NCBI GenBank assembly: GCA_041678605.1
Contig: JBAYNW010000003.1
Location: 1-64,000 of the forward strand
Length of the DNA stretch: 64,000 nucleotides
Source of the DNA: JBAYNW01 sp041678605
Lineage (GTDB): Bacteria; Cyanobacteriota; Vampirovibrionia; Gastranaerophilales; Gastranaerophilaceae
Direction of reading: 5' to 3'
Shown: one piece after another, positions 52,333 to 60,840 of the stretch
Numbering within the stretch: position 1 is the first letter of the stretch
Layout of the letters: every line of letters begins with the position of its first letter
Made by a program: the position numbers and the translations under genes
The notes under the pieces: generated by a model
The model's input: only the letters and a program-made list of their open reading frames with translations
What the model was told of the DNA's origin: nothing
Database searches by the model: none

Positions 52333-52481
52333 GAATTTTTACCTTCTTTCGTTTCCTAATTTTTCACACTTCTACGTATGCTTTAAAACTCCTAAAAAGA
52401 AAATTTGCTACCCATTTGTTACTCACTCCCAATTTATTACAAAATTGTTACAAAATATACGATTTTAGGTTTACAAAAAAG

Positions 52482-52501
52482 CCCCGAAATTTTTTTCGGG
52501 G
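52482..52501 (-). terminator. Rho-independent terminator of rpsU
   Basis: On the minus strand CCCCGAAA and TTTCGGGG form an 8-bp stem with an A-rich loop, followed by CTTTTTTG. It lies 8 bp after the rpsU stop. Confidence 0.9.
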
Positions 52502-52508
52502 ACTTTTT

Positions 52509-52682
52509 TTAAACTTTACGTTTACGAGCGGTTTCAGATTTACGTTTTCTCTTAACGCTCGGCTTTTCATAACGTTCGCGTCTCTTAATTTCAGATAAAA
52601 CCCCTGCTTTTTGGATTTTCTTCTTAAATCGGCGAAGGGCACTTTCGATGCTTTCGTTTTCACCTACTTTTACTTCAGGCAT
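52509..52682 (-). CDS. rpsU: 30S ribosomal protein S21
   Basis: A short gene of 57 codons, easily missed. The product begins MPEVKVGENESIESALRRFK and continues with KKIQKAGVLSEIKRRERYEK, ending in a Lys/Arg-rich tail (SVKRKRKSETARKRKV). This is the classic S21 pattern: the ESIESALRRFKKK helix and the RERYEKPS motif. S21 joins the small subunit near the anti-Shine-Dalgarno region and helps initiation. AGGTGG lies before ATG 52682, and a strong terminator follows. A 71-codon frame overlapping it on the same strand is a shadow. Confidence 0.95.
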   Translation of the reverse strand: MPEVKVGENESIESALRRFKKKIQKAGVLSEIKRRERYEKPSVKRKRKSETARKRKV

Positions 52683-52757
52683 TAGCTTTTCACCACCTTT
52701 AAACTTACATTTCTAACTAGCTAGGGCTATTGTAGTATAAATATAATCAAAAAGCAA

Positions 52758-53010
52758 CCTACTTTTTCTACAGAAAAAGTAGGCAAAAAGACTTTAGGAA
52801 TATTAGCCTTTTCACTAAAGCAAAACAGATTGATGTATAAGGGTTTTCTGTAGAAAAAGTAGGCAAAGCGTGAGCGAGCAGAGGGCGAGGTTTTTTGTTT
52901 GTAAAAAACAAAGTTTTTGAAAACAAAAACCTTAGACCCGTTTAACGCGAGCGAACAAGACAAGACTTTTGGAATATTAGCCTTTTCACTGAAGCAAAAC
53001 AGATTGATGT
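52758..53010. repeat. Palindrome plus 47-bp direct repeats in a 545-bp gene-free gap
   Basis: The gap from 52683 to 53227 has no convincing gene. It holds the rpsU promoter region, then a perfect 12-bp-arm palindrome (CCTACTTTTTCT/AGAAAAAGTAGG, 52758-52783) that is partly repeated at 52844-52863. A 47-bp direct repeat (GGAATATTAGCCTTTTCACT core) at 52790-52836 and 52964-53010 differs at about two positions. The composite repeat follows. Confidence 0.75.
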
Positions 53011-53019
53011 GGAGGGGGT

Positions 53020-53190
53020 GAACGGCTTAAGGGCTTAAGGGCTTTTTACGAAGTGATTAAGTGACTGGGTGATTAAGTGATTAAGTGCAACAAAAAAAAT
53101 TAAAACTTTCCTTTTCCCGTTTCTCTTCTCACCTCTCACATCTCACGTCTCACGTTTTCCCAATTACCAATTACCAATTTCCTTCCCCCC
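53020..53190. repeat. Composite block repeat A-B-C-D (full set)
   Basis: GGCTTAAGGGCTTAAGGGCT (A), AAGTGACTGGGTGATTAAGT (B), the A-rich linker, TTTCTCTTCTCACCTCTCAC (C) and CAATTACCAATTACCAATTT (D) run in order. This is the most complete copy in the window. It ends about 40 bp before hisH. Confidence 0.82.
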
Positions 53191-53227
53191 GTTTTCTGCT
53201 TACCATCTTTATGCTAAAATCAAGTTT

Positions 53228-53812
53228 ATGATAACTATAATCGACTACGAAGCAGGAAATTTAAAAAGCATTTGCAATATGCTTGACTTTTTGGGTGCCG
53301 AATACGTAATTTCGTCAAATCCTCAAGAAATCGAAACTGCAGACAGGATAATTTTCCCGGGGCAAGGCCATTTTGCTCAGGCAATGAAAAATCTTGAGCG
53401 TAAAAACCTCATAACCCCGATTAAAAAAGCCATTGCAAACAATGCAAAATTTTTAGGGATATGTTTAGGCTTGCAGGTTCTTTTTGAAAAAAGCGAAGAA
53501 GCTCCGGAAGTAAAAGGGTTGGGAATAATTAAGGGCGAAGTCAAAAAATTCACAGAAGGCAAAATCCCTCAAATCGGCTGGAACAGGATTAAAACGACCC
53601 AAAATAATTCATATCTCGAAGATGACTATTTTTATTTTGTAAACTCTTACTATGTGGTTCCTGATGAAAATGTGATTTCGTCTTTTTGCAGCTATCACAT
53701 AGATTTTGCCGCATCAATTGAGTATAAAAACTTAACCGCAGTACAGTTTCACCCCGAAAAAAGTGCTGAAGCCGGTGTGAAATTTTTTAAGCGTTGGCTT
53801 AACGGTAGCTAA
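53228..53812 (+). CDS. hisH: Imidazole glycerol phosphate synthase, glutaminase subunit
   Basis: Supplies ammonia from glutamine to HisF for histidine and AICAR synthesis. The 194-residue class I amidotransferase has nucleophile Cys79 in LGICLGLQ, His175 and Glu177 in QFHPEKS, and the oxyanion region PGQGHF at 44-49. HisF and other his genes are not in the window. No ribosome binding site is obvious immediately upstream, which is C- and T-rich. Confidence 0.94.
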   Translation: MITIIDYEAGNLKSICNMLDFLGAEYVISSNPQEIETADRIIFPGQGHFAQAMKNLERKNLITPIKKAIANNAKFLGICLGLQVLFEKSEEAPEVKGLGIIKGEVKKFTEGKIPQIGWNRIKTTQNNSYLEDDYFYFVNSYYVVPDENVISSFCSYHIDFAASIEYKNLTAVQFHPEKSAEAGVKFFKRWLNGS

Positions 53813-54014
53813 CAACTTTAATATATCTTAAAATTTCTTAACAATTGATGATTTTGGGACATAAATCATTAAATATTCTAATGCAAACGGATGATTTACT
53901 GCTGTTGGGTTCGGTTAAGTACATGATTTCTTAGCCGGAGCTTGAATTTACAATAGAAAATAACCGACAAAGAAAAGGTATGCCGGTGTATACCAGAAAG
54001 TGCAGGTGGGGAAA

Positions 54015-54359
54015 ATGACAAACAGCTTCTATCCGAAGATAAACTTATCAGGCCATATCCAAAACACGATGGGGAGTATGGGGCTTGGTTCTATGCCATC
54101 ATCTATGAAGCTTGATTCTGTGGACGAAACGCAGACAACCAGCTTCAAAGGTGTTATGTCAGGGCTTGTCGGGAATTTGAATAATGATTTAAACGCTCCT
54201 GACCAACTTTTAAAGGATGCGATGACCGGAAATAATGACGTGGATATTCACGATGTAATGACAGCAATGGCCAAGGCCGAGATAAGCGTCAACGTTGCAA
54301 CTCAGGTTACATCAAAAGTCATTCAGGCGTACGACAAAATTATGCAAATATCAGTGTAA
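54015..54359 (+). CDS. fliE: Flagellar hook-basal body protein FliE
   Basis: FliE joins the MS ring to the proximal rod and helps open the export gate. The 114-residue protein has the family C-terminus: DVDIHDVMTAMAKAEISVNV followed by TSKVIQAYDKIMQISV. A Ser/Met-rich N-terminus precedes it. GGTGGGG precedes ATG 54015; the in-frame GTG at 54000 is less likely. It is the first gene of the flagellar run and is separated from fliF by a composite repeat. Confidence 0.88.
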   Translation: MTNSFYPKINLSGHIQNTMGSMGLGSMPSSMKLDSVDETQTTSFKGVMSGLVGNLNNDLNAPDQLLKDAMTGNNDVDIHDVMTAMAKAEISVNVATQVTSKVIQAYDKIMQISV

Positions 54360-54405
54360 ACTTAACATAGTAGGCAAATTTGCAAAAAAGTGATACAATA
54401 TTGCA

Positions 54406-54606
54406 GGGAAACGGAAAGGGGAAAACGTGAGACGTGAGAGGTGAGATGTGAGAAGAGAAACGGGAAACGGGAAAAGGAAATTGGTAATTGGGAATTGGTA
54501 ATTGAACCGTTCGACCATTCAACCCTTCGACCTTTCGACCGTTCAACCCAGTCACAGTCACTTAATCACTTCGTAAAAAGCCTTTCAACCCTTCGACCAT
54601 TAAACC
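54406..54606. repeat. Composite block repeat, reverse orientation (C'-D'-A'-B'-A')
   Basis: GTGAGACGTGAGAGGTGAGA (C'), TTGGTAATTGGGAATTGGTA (D'), GACCATTCAACCCTTCGACC (A'), CACTTAATCACTTCG (B') and a second A' fill the whole fliE-fliF gap. The flagellar operon therefore carries an inserted 200-bp repeat. Confidence 0.82.
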
Positions 54607-54626
54607 TAAAGGCGGGGATGTAAACA

Positions 54627-56276
54627 ATGGATTTTCAAAAACTTTTAGAAAACAAACCTTTATTATATGGGATTATAGCGGCGATAGTTGTAGTGCTTGC
54701 ATTTAGCATTACAATCGGCGTCGTTTCATCCGGCAAAAATTCCTCAGGAAAAAATCCGGCCAACGAAAAAGTGATAAAAGAATCTCTGGATTTATTAACT
54801 ACGGATAACTTGGGTAAGGCCATTGAAATTCAGGCTCTGTTAGCTCGAGAAGGAATTGAAGCCGACAGAAAGCTTGACGGAACAAAATCCACCATTTATT
54901 TAAAGGAATATACTCAATCTCAAAGGGATAGAGCTCTCTTGGCAATAGTAAAAAGCGGGTTGATGGACCAAAATGTCGGACTGGAAATTTTTGACAAAGG
55001 TGATTTTACATCAACAAAGGAAGATAAGAGAATCAGGCTTGCCAGAGCGATAAACGGCGAACTGGCAAGGCTTATAAGAAAAATTTCTCCGATAGAAAAT
55101 GCTTCCGTATTTATTTCAATCCCTGAACAAACAATGTTCACATCAATGCAAAAACCAATAACAGCAACGGTTCAGGTAACAATCCCCGCAGGAGATAAGC
55201 TTGACCAGCTGAAAGTAAAAGCTATTACAAACCTCCTTTTGGGGAGTGTGACCGGTCTTGTTGCGGAGAACATTTCAATTACCGACACAAACGGGAATGT
55301 TTATTCAAGCATTATGGACGCTCAGGACGAAATGGTTCAAAGAGCCGAGGAAAACGACAAGTATATGCAGCAAAAAGTAAACGCCCAGTTGGATAAATTA
55401 ATCGGCAAGGGAAACTACGTTGCAACAGTCAGCACGTTTTTACGCCAATCTCCTATTGAAACAACAAGTATAAATTACGACCCTCAAAGAAAGACCTCCG
55501 TTAGCGAGCAAACTTTTACAGAAGGCCTCGGGGATAAATCTCAAGATGCAGGCGGAAGTGCCGGAGGTGCCGTAAGCGTTTATCTTCCGAACGGATTACC
55601 GCAAACAGGCGGGTCGGCAAACAGTTCTTCCCAAAACAGAAACTACGAACGTTCTGCGAGAGAAACTCAATATGGAGTTTCAAAAAGTCAGGTTAGCGAA
55701 TACACAAAGGCAGGGGTTGTAGAAGATGTTTCAGTAGCGATAACCCTCGATAAGAGTGCTTTACCGCCTGAAACAACTCTGGAAGAGTTAAAGGATTTAA
55801 TTGCAGGTGCCGCAGGTCCTAAGGTCAATCCCAAAAATGTTACTATTGCACTTTCAGATTCAATCGATCCTTACTTGGCCGCAGATAAATCTGCAAATCT
55901 GCCAAAACCGGATGAAACAGGAAACCCATGGTGGCTTGCCATTGTTGCGATTGTTGTCGGACTCGGCGGCGGCTTGAAATATATATCCGTAAAAGTTAAG
56001 GCATCTCAAGACAAGCAAAGAGAAGAAATGGCACAGTTAAGAGAAAGAGCTCACGATCAGGAACGTCAGCTTCGAGATGTTAACCTGAAGGCCGCAGAAT
56101 TGACGGAAAAACAGTCCCAAATGGCTCAAGGACTTATTGAACAACAACAAAGGGAAATTATATCGCCACAATTAAATGAATTTGATAATACAATAAAAGA
56201 TTTAAAATCTGACCTGGAAGGACTTGACGAAGATGAAGCAGGGGATAAGATTAAGAATTGGATAGAACGAGGGTAA
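54627..56276 (+). CDS. fliF: Flagellar MS-ring protein FliF
   Basis: Builds the membrane MS ring on which the flagellar rotor and export gate are assembled. The 549-residue protein has the FliF layout. A first membrane helix lies near 14-34 (LYGIIAAIVVVLAFSITIGV), followed by a YscJ/FliF-type periplasmic domain (LTTDNLGKAIEIQALLAREG, NASVFISIPEQTMFT) and a Ser/Gly-rich RBM3 region with a beta-collar. The second helix is near 433-450 (NPWWLAIVAIVVGLG). A long cytoplasmic coil ends with the presumed FliG-binding tail. It begins 20 bp after the composite repeat. Confidence 0.93.
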   Translation: MDFQKLLENKPLLYGIIAAIVVVLAFSITIGVVSSGKNSSGKNPANEKVIKESLDLLTTDNLGKAIEIQALLAREGIEADRKLDGTKSTIYLKEYTQSQRDRALLAIVKSGLMDQNVGLEIFDKGDFTSTKEDKRIRLARAINGELARLIRKISPIENASVFISIPEQTMFTSMQKPITATVQVTIPAGDKLDQLKVKAITNLLLGSVTGLVAENISITDTNGNVYSSIMDAQDEMVQRAEENDKYMQQKVNAQLDKLIGKGNYVATVSTFLRQSPIETTSINYDPQRKTSVSEQTFTEGLGDKSQDAGGSAGGAVSVYLPNGLPQTGGSANSSSQNRNYERSARETQYGVSKSQVSEYTKAGVVEDVSVAITLDKSALPPETTLEELKDLIAGAAGPKVNPKNVTIALSDSIDPYLAADKSANLPKPDETGNPWWLAIVAIVVGLGGGLKYISVKVKASQDKQREEMAQLRERAHDQERQLRDVNLKAAELTEKQSQMAQGLIEQQQREIISPQLNEFDNTIKDLKSDLEGLDEDEAGDKIKNWIERG

Positions 56277-56368
56277 AGGAGGTTTAGAGGTTTAGCTTAA
56301 TTAATTTTTTAAAAGCCAACCCTCCAAACATCTCATTATCAACAAGGCGGAGGAGAGAATAAAAATTT

Positions 56369-57328
56369 ATGAGCATAGAAGGTTTTGATTATAAAGAATT
56401 TGCCGAAACGCTTTCATCACAAGCAGATGAACTTGTTCCTGCGGAGTTTCAGGATTTTCAAAAAAATTATGTTAAAAATACCGTTAAAAATTTTGCCACT
56501 CTTTCTGCAGAGGCCATATATAACGACACAAAGGCTAATTTTACCGCAGATCAGGCAATGCTTATAACGCAAATTATTGCCGAATGGTCATTTCACAAAT
56601 CCGTTGATGTTATAAGATCGGGTATTCTTCCTGATTATTGGGACGGAATTATGCAAAAAATAGCCTTTACAATTTTTGAAATTGCAAAGCAGACAATATC
56701 AAAGGGATTGCCTCAGGATGAAATTCTTCAGATTGTTGAACACCATGTTAAAAAAACTTATCAAAAGGTTCTGGAAGAATTAAAGGAACGCAAAGCCATA
56801 GACCAGATTGCTTTTGACTCTGCCTTGGGTCAATCAAATATTGATTCCATGATGAAACAAATTCAGGATGAAAAACAAGCCCTTGAGGGCGAAAATCCCG
56901 GACAAACCGGCAATCAATCAAATTACAAAATTCTAAAACTGGCTTCGGTTGCTCTTTTATTACAACAGGTTTCTCAAGACAAAGTTCAGACAATTTTGAA
57001 CAAATTTGACCCTCAGGATGCCCAAACAATAATCCAGTACATGCAAACGCCGGATTTAGGGAAAAAAGTTGACAAAGGCATAACAATGAAGTGTTTACAG
57101 GAAATAAAAACTTATTTGCCTGAACCAAAATATATCAGTCCGAGCAAAATCATTTCAAAAATCAATAAAATTTTTGAAAAAACAACCAAAGAGAAGGTAG
57201 AAAAAATAGTTTCGAAAGAGCGGCCAAAAGTTAAAGAACTTATAGCAAAGGCACTTGACGGCGAATGCCCGCAAATGCCCTCAAAAGTCGCTAATATAAT
57301 TGCTCAGCACTTGGAGGAAAGTGTTTAA
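56369..57328 (+). CDS. FliG-like protein at the fliG position (divergent)
   Basis: A 319-residue soluble protein in the place where fliG normally stands. The segment at about 183-235 (ILKLASVALLLQQVSQDKVQ, then TILNKFDPQDAQTIIQYM) resembles the start of a FliG domain. FliG forms the C-ring that drives rotation. The N-terminal 170 residues (EFAETLSSQADELVPAEFQD) are helical and unlike standard FliG. I cannot find the EHPQ motif or the charged C-terminal motor helix. It may be a highly diverged rotor protein, or a FliF-FliH adaptor with true FliG elsewhere. Its stop overlaps fliH by 1 bp. Confidence 0.55.
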   Translation: MSIEGFDYKEFAETLSSQADELVPAEFQDFQKNYVKNTVKNFATLSAEAIYNDTKANFTADQAMLITQIIAEWSFHKSVDVIRSGILPDYWDGIMQKIAFTIFEIAKQTISKGLPQDEILQIVEHHVKKTYQKVLEELKERKAIDQIAFDSALGQSNIDSMMKQIQDEKQALEGENPGQTGNQSNYKILKLASVALLLQQVSQDKVQTILNKFDPQDAQTIIQYMQTPDLGKKVDKGITMKCLQEIKTYLPEPKYISPSKIISKINKIFEKTTKEKVEKIVSKERPKVKELIAKALDGECPQMPSKVANIIAQHLEESV

Positions 57329-58017
57329 TGATTATCAAGAAAAGAAGTGAATTAGGAAATAAAGCTCCCGTGCAAAAAAAATCGTCCGCCGACATTCAAG
57401 CTGAAAACGAAAAGATTGATTTATTTGATTTGGATAACATAGATTTTTCCCAAAGGCAGGAAAGAAGAAGGGGCGACCGCCGCCGTGGGTACAGAAGAAT
57501 TGATGACAGAAATCTTATTTCCAGAGCTCAGCAGGAAGCCGGGACGATTAAGGACTCTGCCGCAAAAGAGGGCTACAATGCAGGCTTAGAGCAGGCTAAA
57601 GAGGATATTCAGCGGGTTAAAGATGCCGTTTTAGATTTTTTGAAGGCAAAGCAGGAAGTTTTTGAATATATTGCACCGGATATTTTGGAAATAAGCGTTG
57701 ATATCGCCAAAAAAATTGTTAAAAAAGAAATAGAACAGGACCCTCAGATAGTTTTGGAAACAATTTTGGAAGTTCTAAACAATATTTCCAAAGATGAAAC
57801 GAAGGTTAATATAAAGGTAAATCCGGCTCAACTTTCTCTGACGAAGGAAAATATTCCTCAAATGATATCGTCAATCGGGTTGGAAGCAAAGATAAATGTC
57901 CTTGCAGATGCTACAATAGAATTGGGAAGCTGCATTGTCCAAACAAGCAACGGGCTGGTAGACGCAACAATTGACACTCAGCTGGAAATAATAAAGGAAG
58001 CTTTCAAAGGAATGTAA
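57328..58017 (+). CDS. fliH: Flagellar assembly protein FliH
   Basis: The regulator and peripheral stalk of the FliI export ATPase. The 229-residue protein has a charged, Arg-rich N-terminus (RQERRRGDRRRGYRRIDDRN) and a coiled coil from about 65 (SRAQQEAGTIKDSAAKEGYN). The C-terminal domain typical of FliH/YscL contains IAPDILEISVDIAKKIVKKE and an alternating strand ELGSCIVQTSNGLVDATIDT. Its start overlaps the FliG-like stop, and flhA follows 1 bp after. FliI is not adjacent. Confidence 0.85.
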   Translation: MIIKKRSELGNKAPVQKKSSADIQAENEKIDLFDLDNIDFSQRQERRRGDRRRGYRRIDDRNLISRAQQEAGTIKDSAAKEGYNAGLEQAKEDIQRVKDAVLDFLKAKQEVFEYIAPDILEISVDIAKKIVKKEIEQDPQIVLETILEVLNNISKDETKVNIKVNPAQLSLTKENIPQMISSIGLEAKINVLADATIELGSCIVQTSNGLVDATIDTQLEIIKEAFKGM

Positions 58018-58018
58018 A

Positions 58019-60121
58019 ATGGCTCAATCAAACACAGGAAATCCAATAAGTGAAATACTTTTAGCAGGCTTTGTATTAATGCTGATTCTTATTTTGCTGA
58101 TTGAAATGCCGACATGGGTCATAAATTTTTCCATAAGTTTGAATATAACCCTCGGGATTATTTTGCTGATGATTTCCTTATATGTCCAGAAACCGCTTGA
58201 ACTGGCGTCTTTCCCTTCAATAATACTTTTAGGAACAATGTTCAGACTCGTTTTGGGCATCGCTTCAACCCGTCTGATTTTGGCAAACGGGAATGCGGGG
58301 GAAGTAATTGCAGCATTCGGGAAATTCGTAACCGGCGGAAACCTGATAGTCGGCGGCGTAATTTTCTTAATCATAACGGTTGTTCAGTTTTTGGTAATTA
58401 CAAAAGGTGCGGAACGTATTGCGGAAGTTGCCGCAAGATTTGCCCTTGATGCGATGCCGGGAAAACAAATGACAATTGACGCAGATTTTAACGCAGGATT
58501 GATTTCGCCGGAAGAAGCGGTTCAGAAAAGAGAAGATTTGCAAAGAGAATCAAACCTTTTCGGTTCAATGGACGGTGCAATGAAATTCGTAAAAGGTGAC
58601 ACAATCGCCGGTATTATAATCGTGTTTATAAACATTATAGGAGGTTTGTGCATAGGATCCTTAATGAACGGGATGCCTCTGGCTGATGCGGTTTCAAAAT
58701 ATACAGTCTTAACAATAGGTGACGGATTGGCGACACAGGTTCCATCTCTGTTGATGGCACTTGCAGCAGGTATCTTAATGACCCGCTCATCTGCGGCGAG
58801 TTCCTCTTTGGGTTCTGATTTAACAAAACAGATTATGAGCAAGCCTTACAGTTTGTTTTTTGCCGGAGCATTCTTATTGCTGATAGCTGCAACAAGCTCT
58901 TTCACCGGATTGCCCTGGGGACCATTTTTATTCTTTGCCATTCTGGTTTTTGTGGCCGGATTTTCCGTGCTTGTCAACGCCGATGTTCAATCTCAATTGG
59001 GACAATTGGAAAATGTCCGCCAAAATATGCAAGATTTGGTTAACCCGAACAGAATGTACGAACGCCTCGGCGTTGATGTTTTAAGCCTACAGGTCGGTGA
59101 AGGATTGCTCGTTATTGCAGACCCAGATCAGGAAGGACAATTGCTGGCTAAAATTGCCGCCCTTAGACAAAGGACAACTGATGAACTCGGATATATTTTA
59201 CCCAACATAAGAATTATGGACTCTTCTGCTCTTGAATCGGAAGAATATTTGATTGCAATACGCGGAAACACTGTCGCAACAGGTTTTGTTTATCCGAAAC
59301 GTTACATGGTAATCGCAGATCAATGGGATTCTGTGAGAAAAGCCGTGCCTGAAGATGCCATCGTCGGAGTTGACCCGACTTATCAAACTCAGGCATACTG
59401 GATTTCAGAGGAAGACGCCAAAAAGACAAAAGAGGTCACGGCGGTTGATGCCACAGATGTTATAATTACCCATTTGCAGGAATGTGTAAGGAAACACGTC
59501 GACGACGTTATGACAAAGACAGATGTCTTAAAGCTTATGGAATTAGTCCGTTCTCAAGACCCTACTCTTGTAAACGACCTTGTTCCGGCAATTATTTCAA
59601 CAAGCGATTTGAGAAAAATCTTTGTTAATTTAATCAGAGAAAAAGTTTCTATCAAAGATATTATATTCATTTTTGAACGGCTTTGCGATTATGCAAGATT
59701 TTCCAAAGAGCCTGACATTCTGTCTGAGAGATTAAGAGCGGCACTGGGCCGTCCGATTTGTCTTTCCAACGTTCAGGAAGACAAAATTCTCTATGCCCTT
59801 ACACTTTCTCCTGATTGGGAAAAAACGCTTGATGAAAGCTGTCAGAGAACAGAACTCGGAACAATGTTTTTGCTGAACCCAATGCAAGTTCAGGAACTGA
59901 TAGAAACAACCGCAAATACTTTGATGCAGGCACACCAAAATGTAGGCAAACAGCCGGTAATTCTGTGTTCACCAAGAATAAGGCTCCCTTTGTATCAGCT
60001 GCTTGAAAGACATATCCCTACAATTGTCGTAATCTCTTATTCTGAATTGATTACCGATATTAAGGTGGAAGCGATTGACACTATTGGTGAAAATTACTCA
60101 AACAGCTATGCGATTGAATAG
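58019..60121 (+). CDS. flhA: Flagellar export gate protein FlhA
   Basis: The largest part of the flagellar type III export gate; it converts proton flow to protein export and docks chaperone-substrate complexes. The 700-residue protein has about eight N-terminal helices, and the FHIPEP-family core is GAERIAEVAARFALDAMPGK followed by QMTIDADFNAG. From about 340 comes the cytoplasmic domain that forms a nine-member ring. The pairing with FliE, FliF and FliH fits a flagellum better than a pathogenic type III system. A hairpin terminator follows at 60158-60189. Confidence 0.93.
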   Translation: MAQSNTGNPISEILLAGFVLMLILILLIEMPTWVINFSISLNITLGIILLMISLYVQKPLELASFPSIILLGTMFRLVLGIASTRLILANGNAGEVIAAFGKFVTGGNLIVGGVIFLIITVVQFLVITKGAERIAEVAARFALDAMPGKQMTIDADFNAGLISPEEAVQKREDLQRESNLFGSMDGAMKFVKGDTIAGIIIVFINIIGGLCIGSLMNGMPLADAVSKYTVLTIGDGLATQVPSLLMALAAGILMTRSSAASSSLGSDLTKQIMSKPYSLFFAGAFLLLIAATSSFTGLPWGPFLFFAILVFVAGFSVLVNADVQSQLGQLENVRQNMQDLVNPNRMYERLGVDVLSLQVGEGLLVIADPDQEGQLLAKIAALRQRTTDELGYILPNIRIMDSSALESEEYLIAIRGNTVATGFVYPKRYMVIADQWDSVRKAVPEDAIVGVDPTYQTQAYWISEEDAKKTKEVTAVDATDVIITHLQECVRKHVDDVMTKTDVLKLMELVRSQDPTLVNDLVPAIISTSDLRKIFVNLIREKVSIKDIIFIFERLCDYARFSKEPDILSERLRAALGRPICLSNVQEDKILYALTLSPDWEKTLDESCQRTELGTMFLLNPMQVQELIETTANTLMQAHQNVGKQPVILCSPRIRLPLYQLLERHIPTIVVISYSELITDIKVEAIDTIGENYSNSYAIE

Positions 60122-60157
60122 TGACTAAGTTCAACAGTTTGCTTCGCAAAATAAATA

Positions 60158-60189
60158 ACAAAAAACGAGGCCGCATGTCCTCTTTTTGT
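60158..60189 (+). terminator. Hairpin terminator after flhA
   Basis: ACAAAAAACGAGG pairs with CCTCTTTTTGT across an 8-base loop, with a T-run in the descending arm, 36 bp after the flhA stop. A short block-B repeat (CACTTAATCACTTAATCACT) follows at 60210-60238. Confidence 0.65.
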
Positions 60190-60255
60190 CAAAGAAAAAT
60201 AACTTAGTCACTTAATCACTTAATCACTTATTCACTTTATAAATGGAGTAAAAAA

Positions 60256-60465
60256 TTGCTCAAAAAAATTCTTTTAAAACTCATAGGAATTTATCAAAAA
60301 ATATCAAGCCTGACGCCGCCGGTGTGCAGGTTTACTCCGACATGTTCCGAATACACAAAACAGGCGATTGAAAAATACGGAGTCTTAAAAGGGCTTTGGC
60401 TCGGTACAAAAAGGGTTTGCAAATGCCACCCGTTCAACCCCGGCGGCTACGACCCACTTGAATAA
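60256..60465 (+). CDS. yidD: Membrane protein insertion efficiency factor YidD
   Basis: A 69-residue protein of the YidD family, linked to YidC-dependent insertion. The family signature is full: CRFTPTCSEYTKQAIEKYGV, then VCKCHPFNPGGYDPLE, with the conserved cysteines and the PGGYDP end. The N-terminal helix (KKILLKLIGIYQKI) is amphipathic and basic. The start is TTG 60256 with GGAG eight bases upstream. No yidC or rnpA is adjacent, which is unusual for this gene. Confidence 0.93.
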   Translation: MLKKILLKLIGIYQKISSLTPPVCRFTPTCSEYTKQAIEKYGVLKGLWLGTKRVCKCHPFNPGGYDPLE

Positions 60466-60510
60466 TATGCCGAGATGGTGTATTATAATTATTAAACAAG
60501 GAGTAAATTT

Positions 60511-60681
60511 ATGAAATTAAAAGTTGTAATACATAAGGAAGACGACGGGTTTTGGGCGGAAGTACCCGCCCTTAAAGGGTGCTTCACTCAAGGTGAAACC
60601 ATAGACGATATTAAAAAAAATATAAAAGAATCTATTGAAGGTTGGTTTTCGGTTGATTTACCTTCGCTCCCCTGTTTTTAA
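60511..60681 (+). CDS. Short HicB-like antitoxin, probably solitary or truncated
   Basis: A 56-residue protein with AAGGAG six bases before ATG 60511. It begins KLKVVIHKEDDGFWAEVPAL and continues KGCFTQGETIDDIKKNIKES, the HicB ribonuclease-H-like core. HicB antitoxins normally run to 70 or more residues and pair with HicA. Here the chain ends in FSVDLPSLPCF just after the core helix, and I see no HicA in either direction. It may be a decayed or orphan antitoxin. Confidence 0.72.
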   Translation: MKLKVVIHKEDDGFWAEVPALKGCFTQGETIDDIKKNIKESIEGWFSVDLPSLPCF

Positions 60682-60798
60682 TTACAGAAATCATGCAGTA
60701 GATAGCTTAAAACTCTTGTCAATACCACCAATCAGTCATAAATGATTTTGTTAAAGTACTGTGTTGGCCAGATTGCCGCGTCGGGGTTCAAAATTAAT

Positions 60799-60834
60799 AC
60801 AAAGTATTGACAATACTTTGTATTGTGGTATAAT
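60799..60834 (+). promoter_or_regulatory. Promoter with palindromic operator for a toxin-antitoxin pair
   Basis: TTGACA (60807-60812) and TATAAT (60829-60834) are 16 bp apart. ACAAAGTATTG and CAATACTTTGT, an 11-bp perfect dyad about one base, cover the -35 box (60799-60821). The expected transcription start coincides with ATG 60841, so the message looks leaderless. Confidence 0.7.
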
Positions 60835-60840
60835 GATATT

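Noticed and set aside
52448..52663. A 71-codon frame overlapping rpsU on the same strand
   Set aside because: It is a shadow frame: the rpsU frame (52509-52682) gives a clear S21 protein with ribosome binding site and terminator.
53020..53190. A CRISPR array
   Set aside because: The blocks are adjacent and differ in type and length; there are no regular spacers and no cas genes.
56369..60121. A virulence type III secretion system
   Set aside because: FliE, FliF-type ring, FliG-like gene and FlhA together fit a flagellum; no needle or translocator genes are seen.
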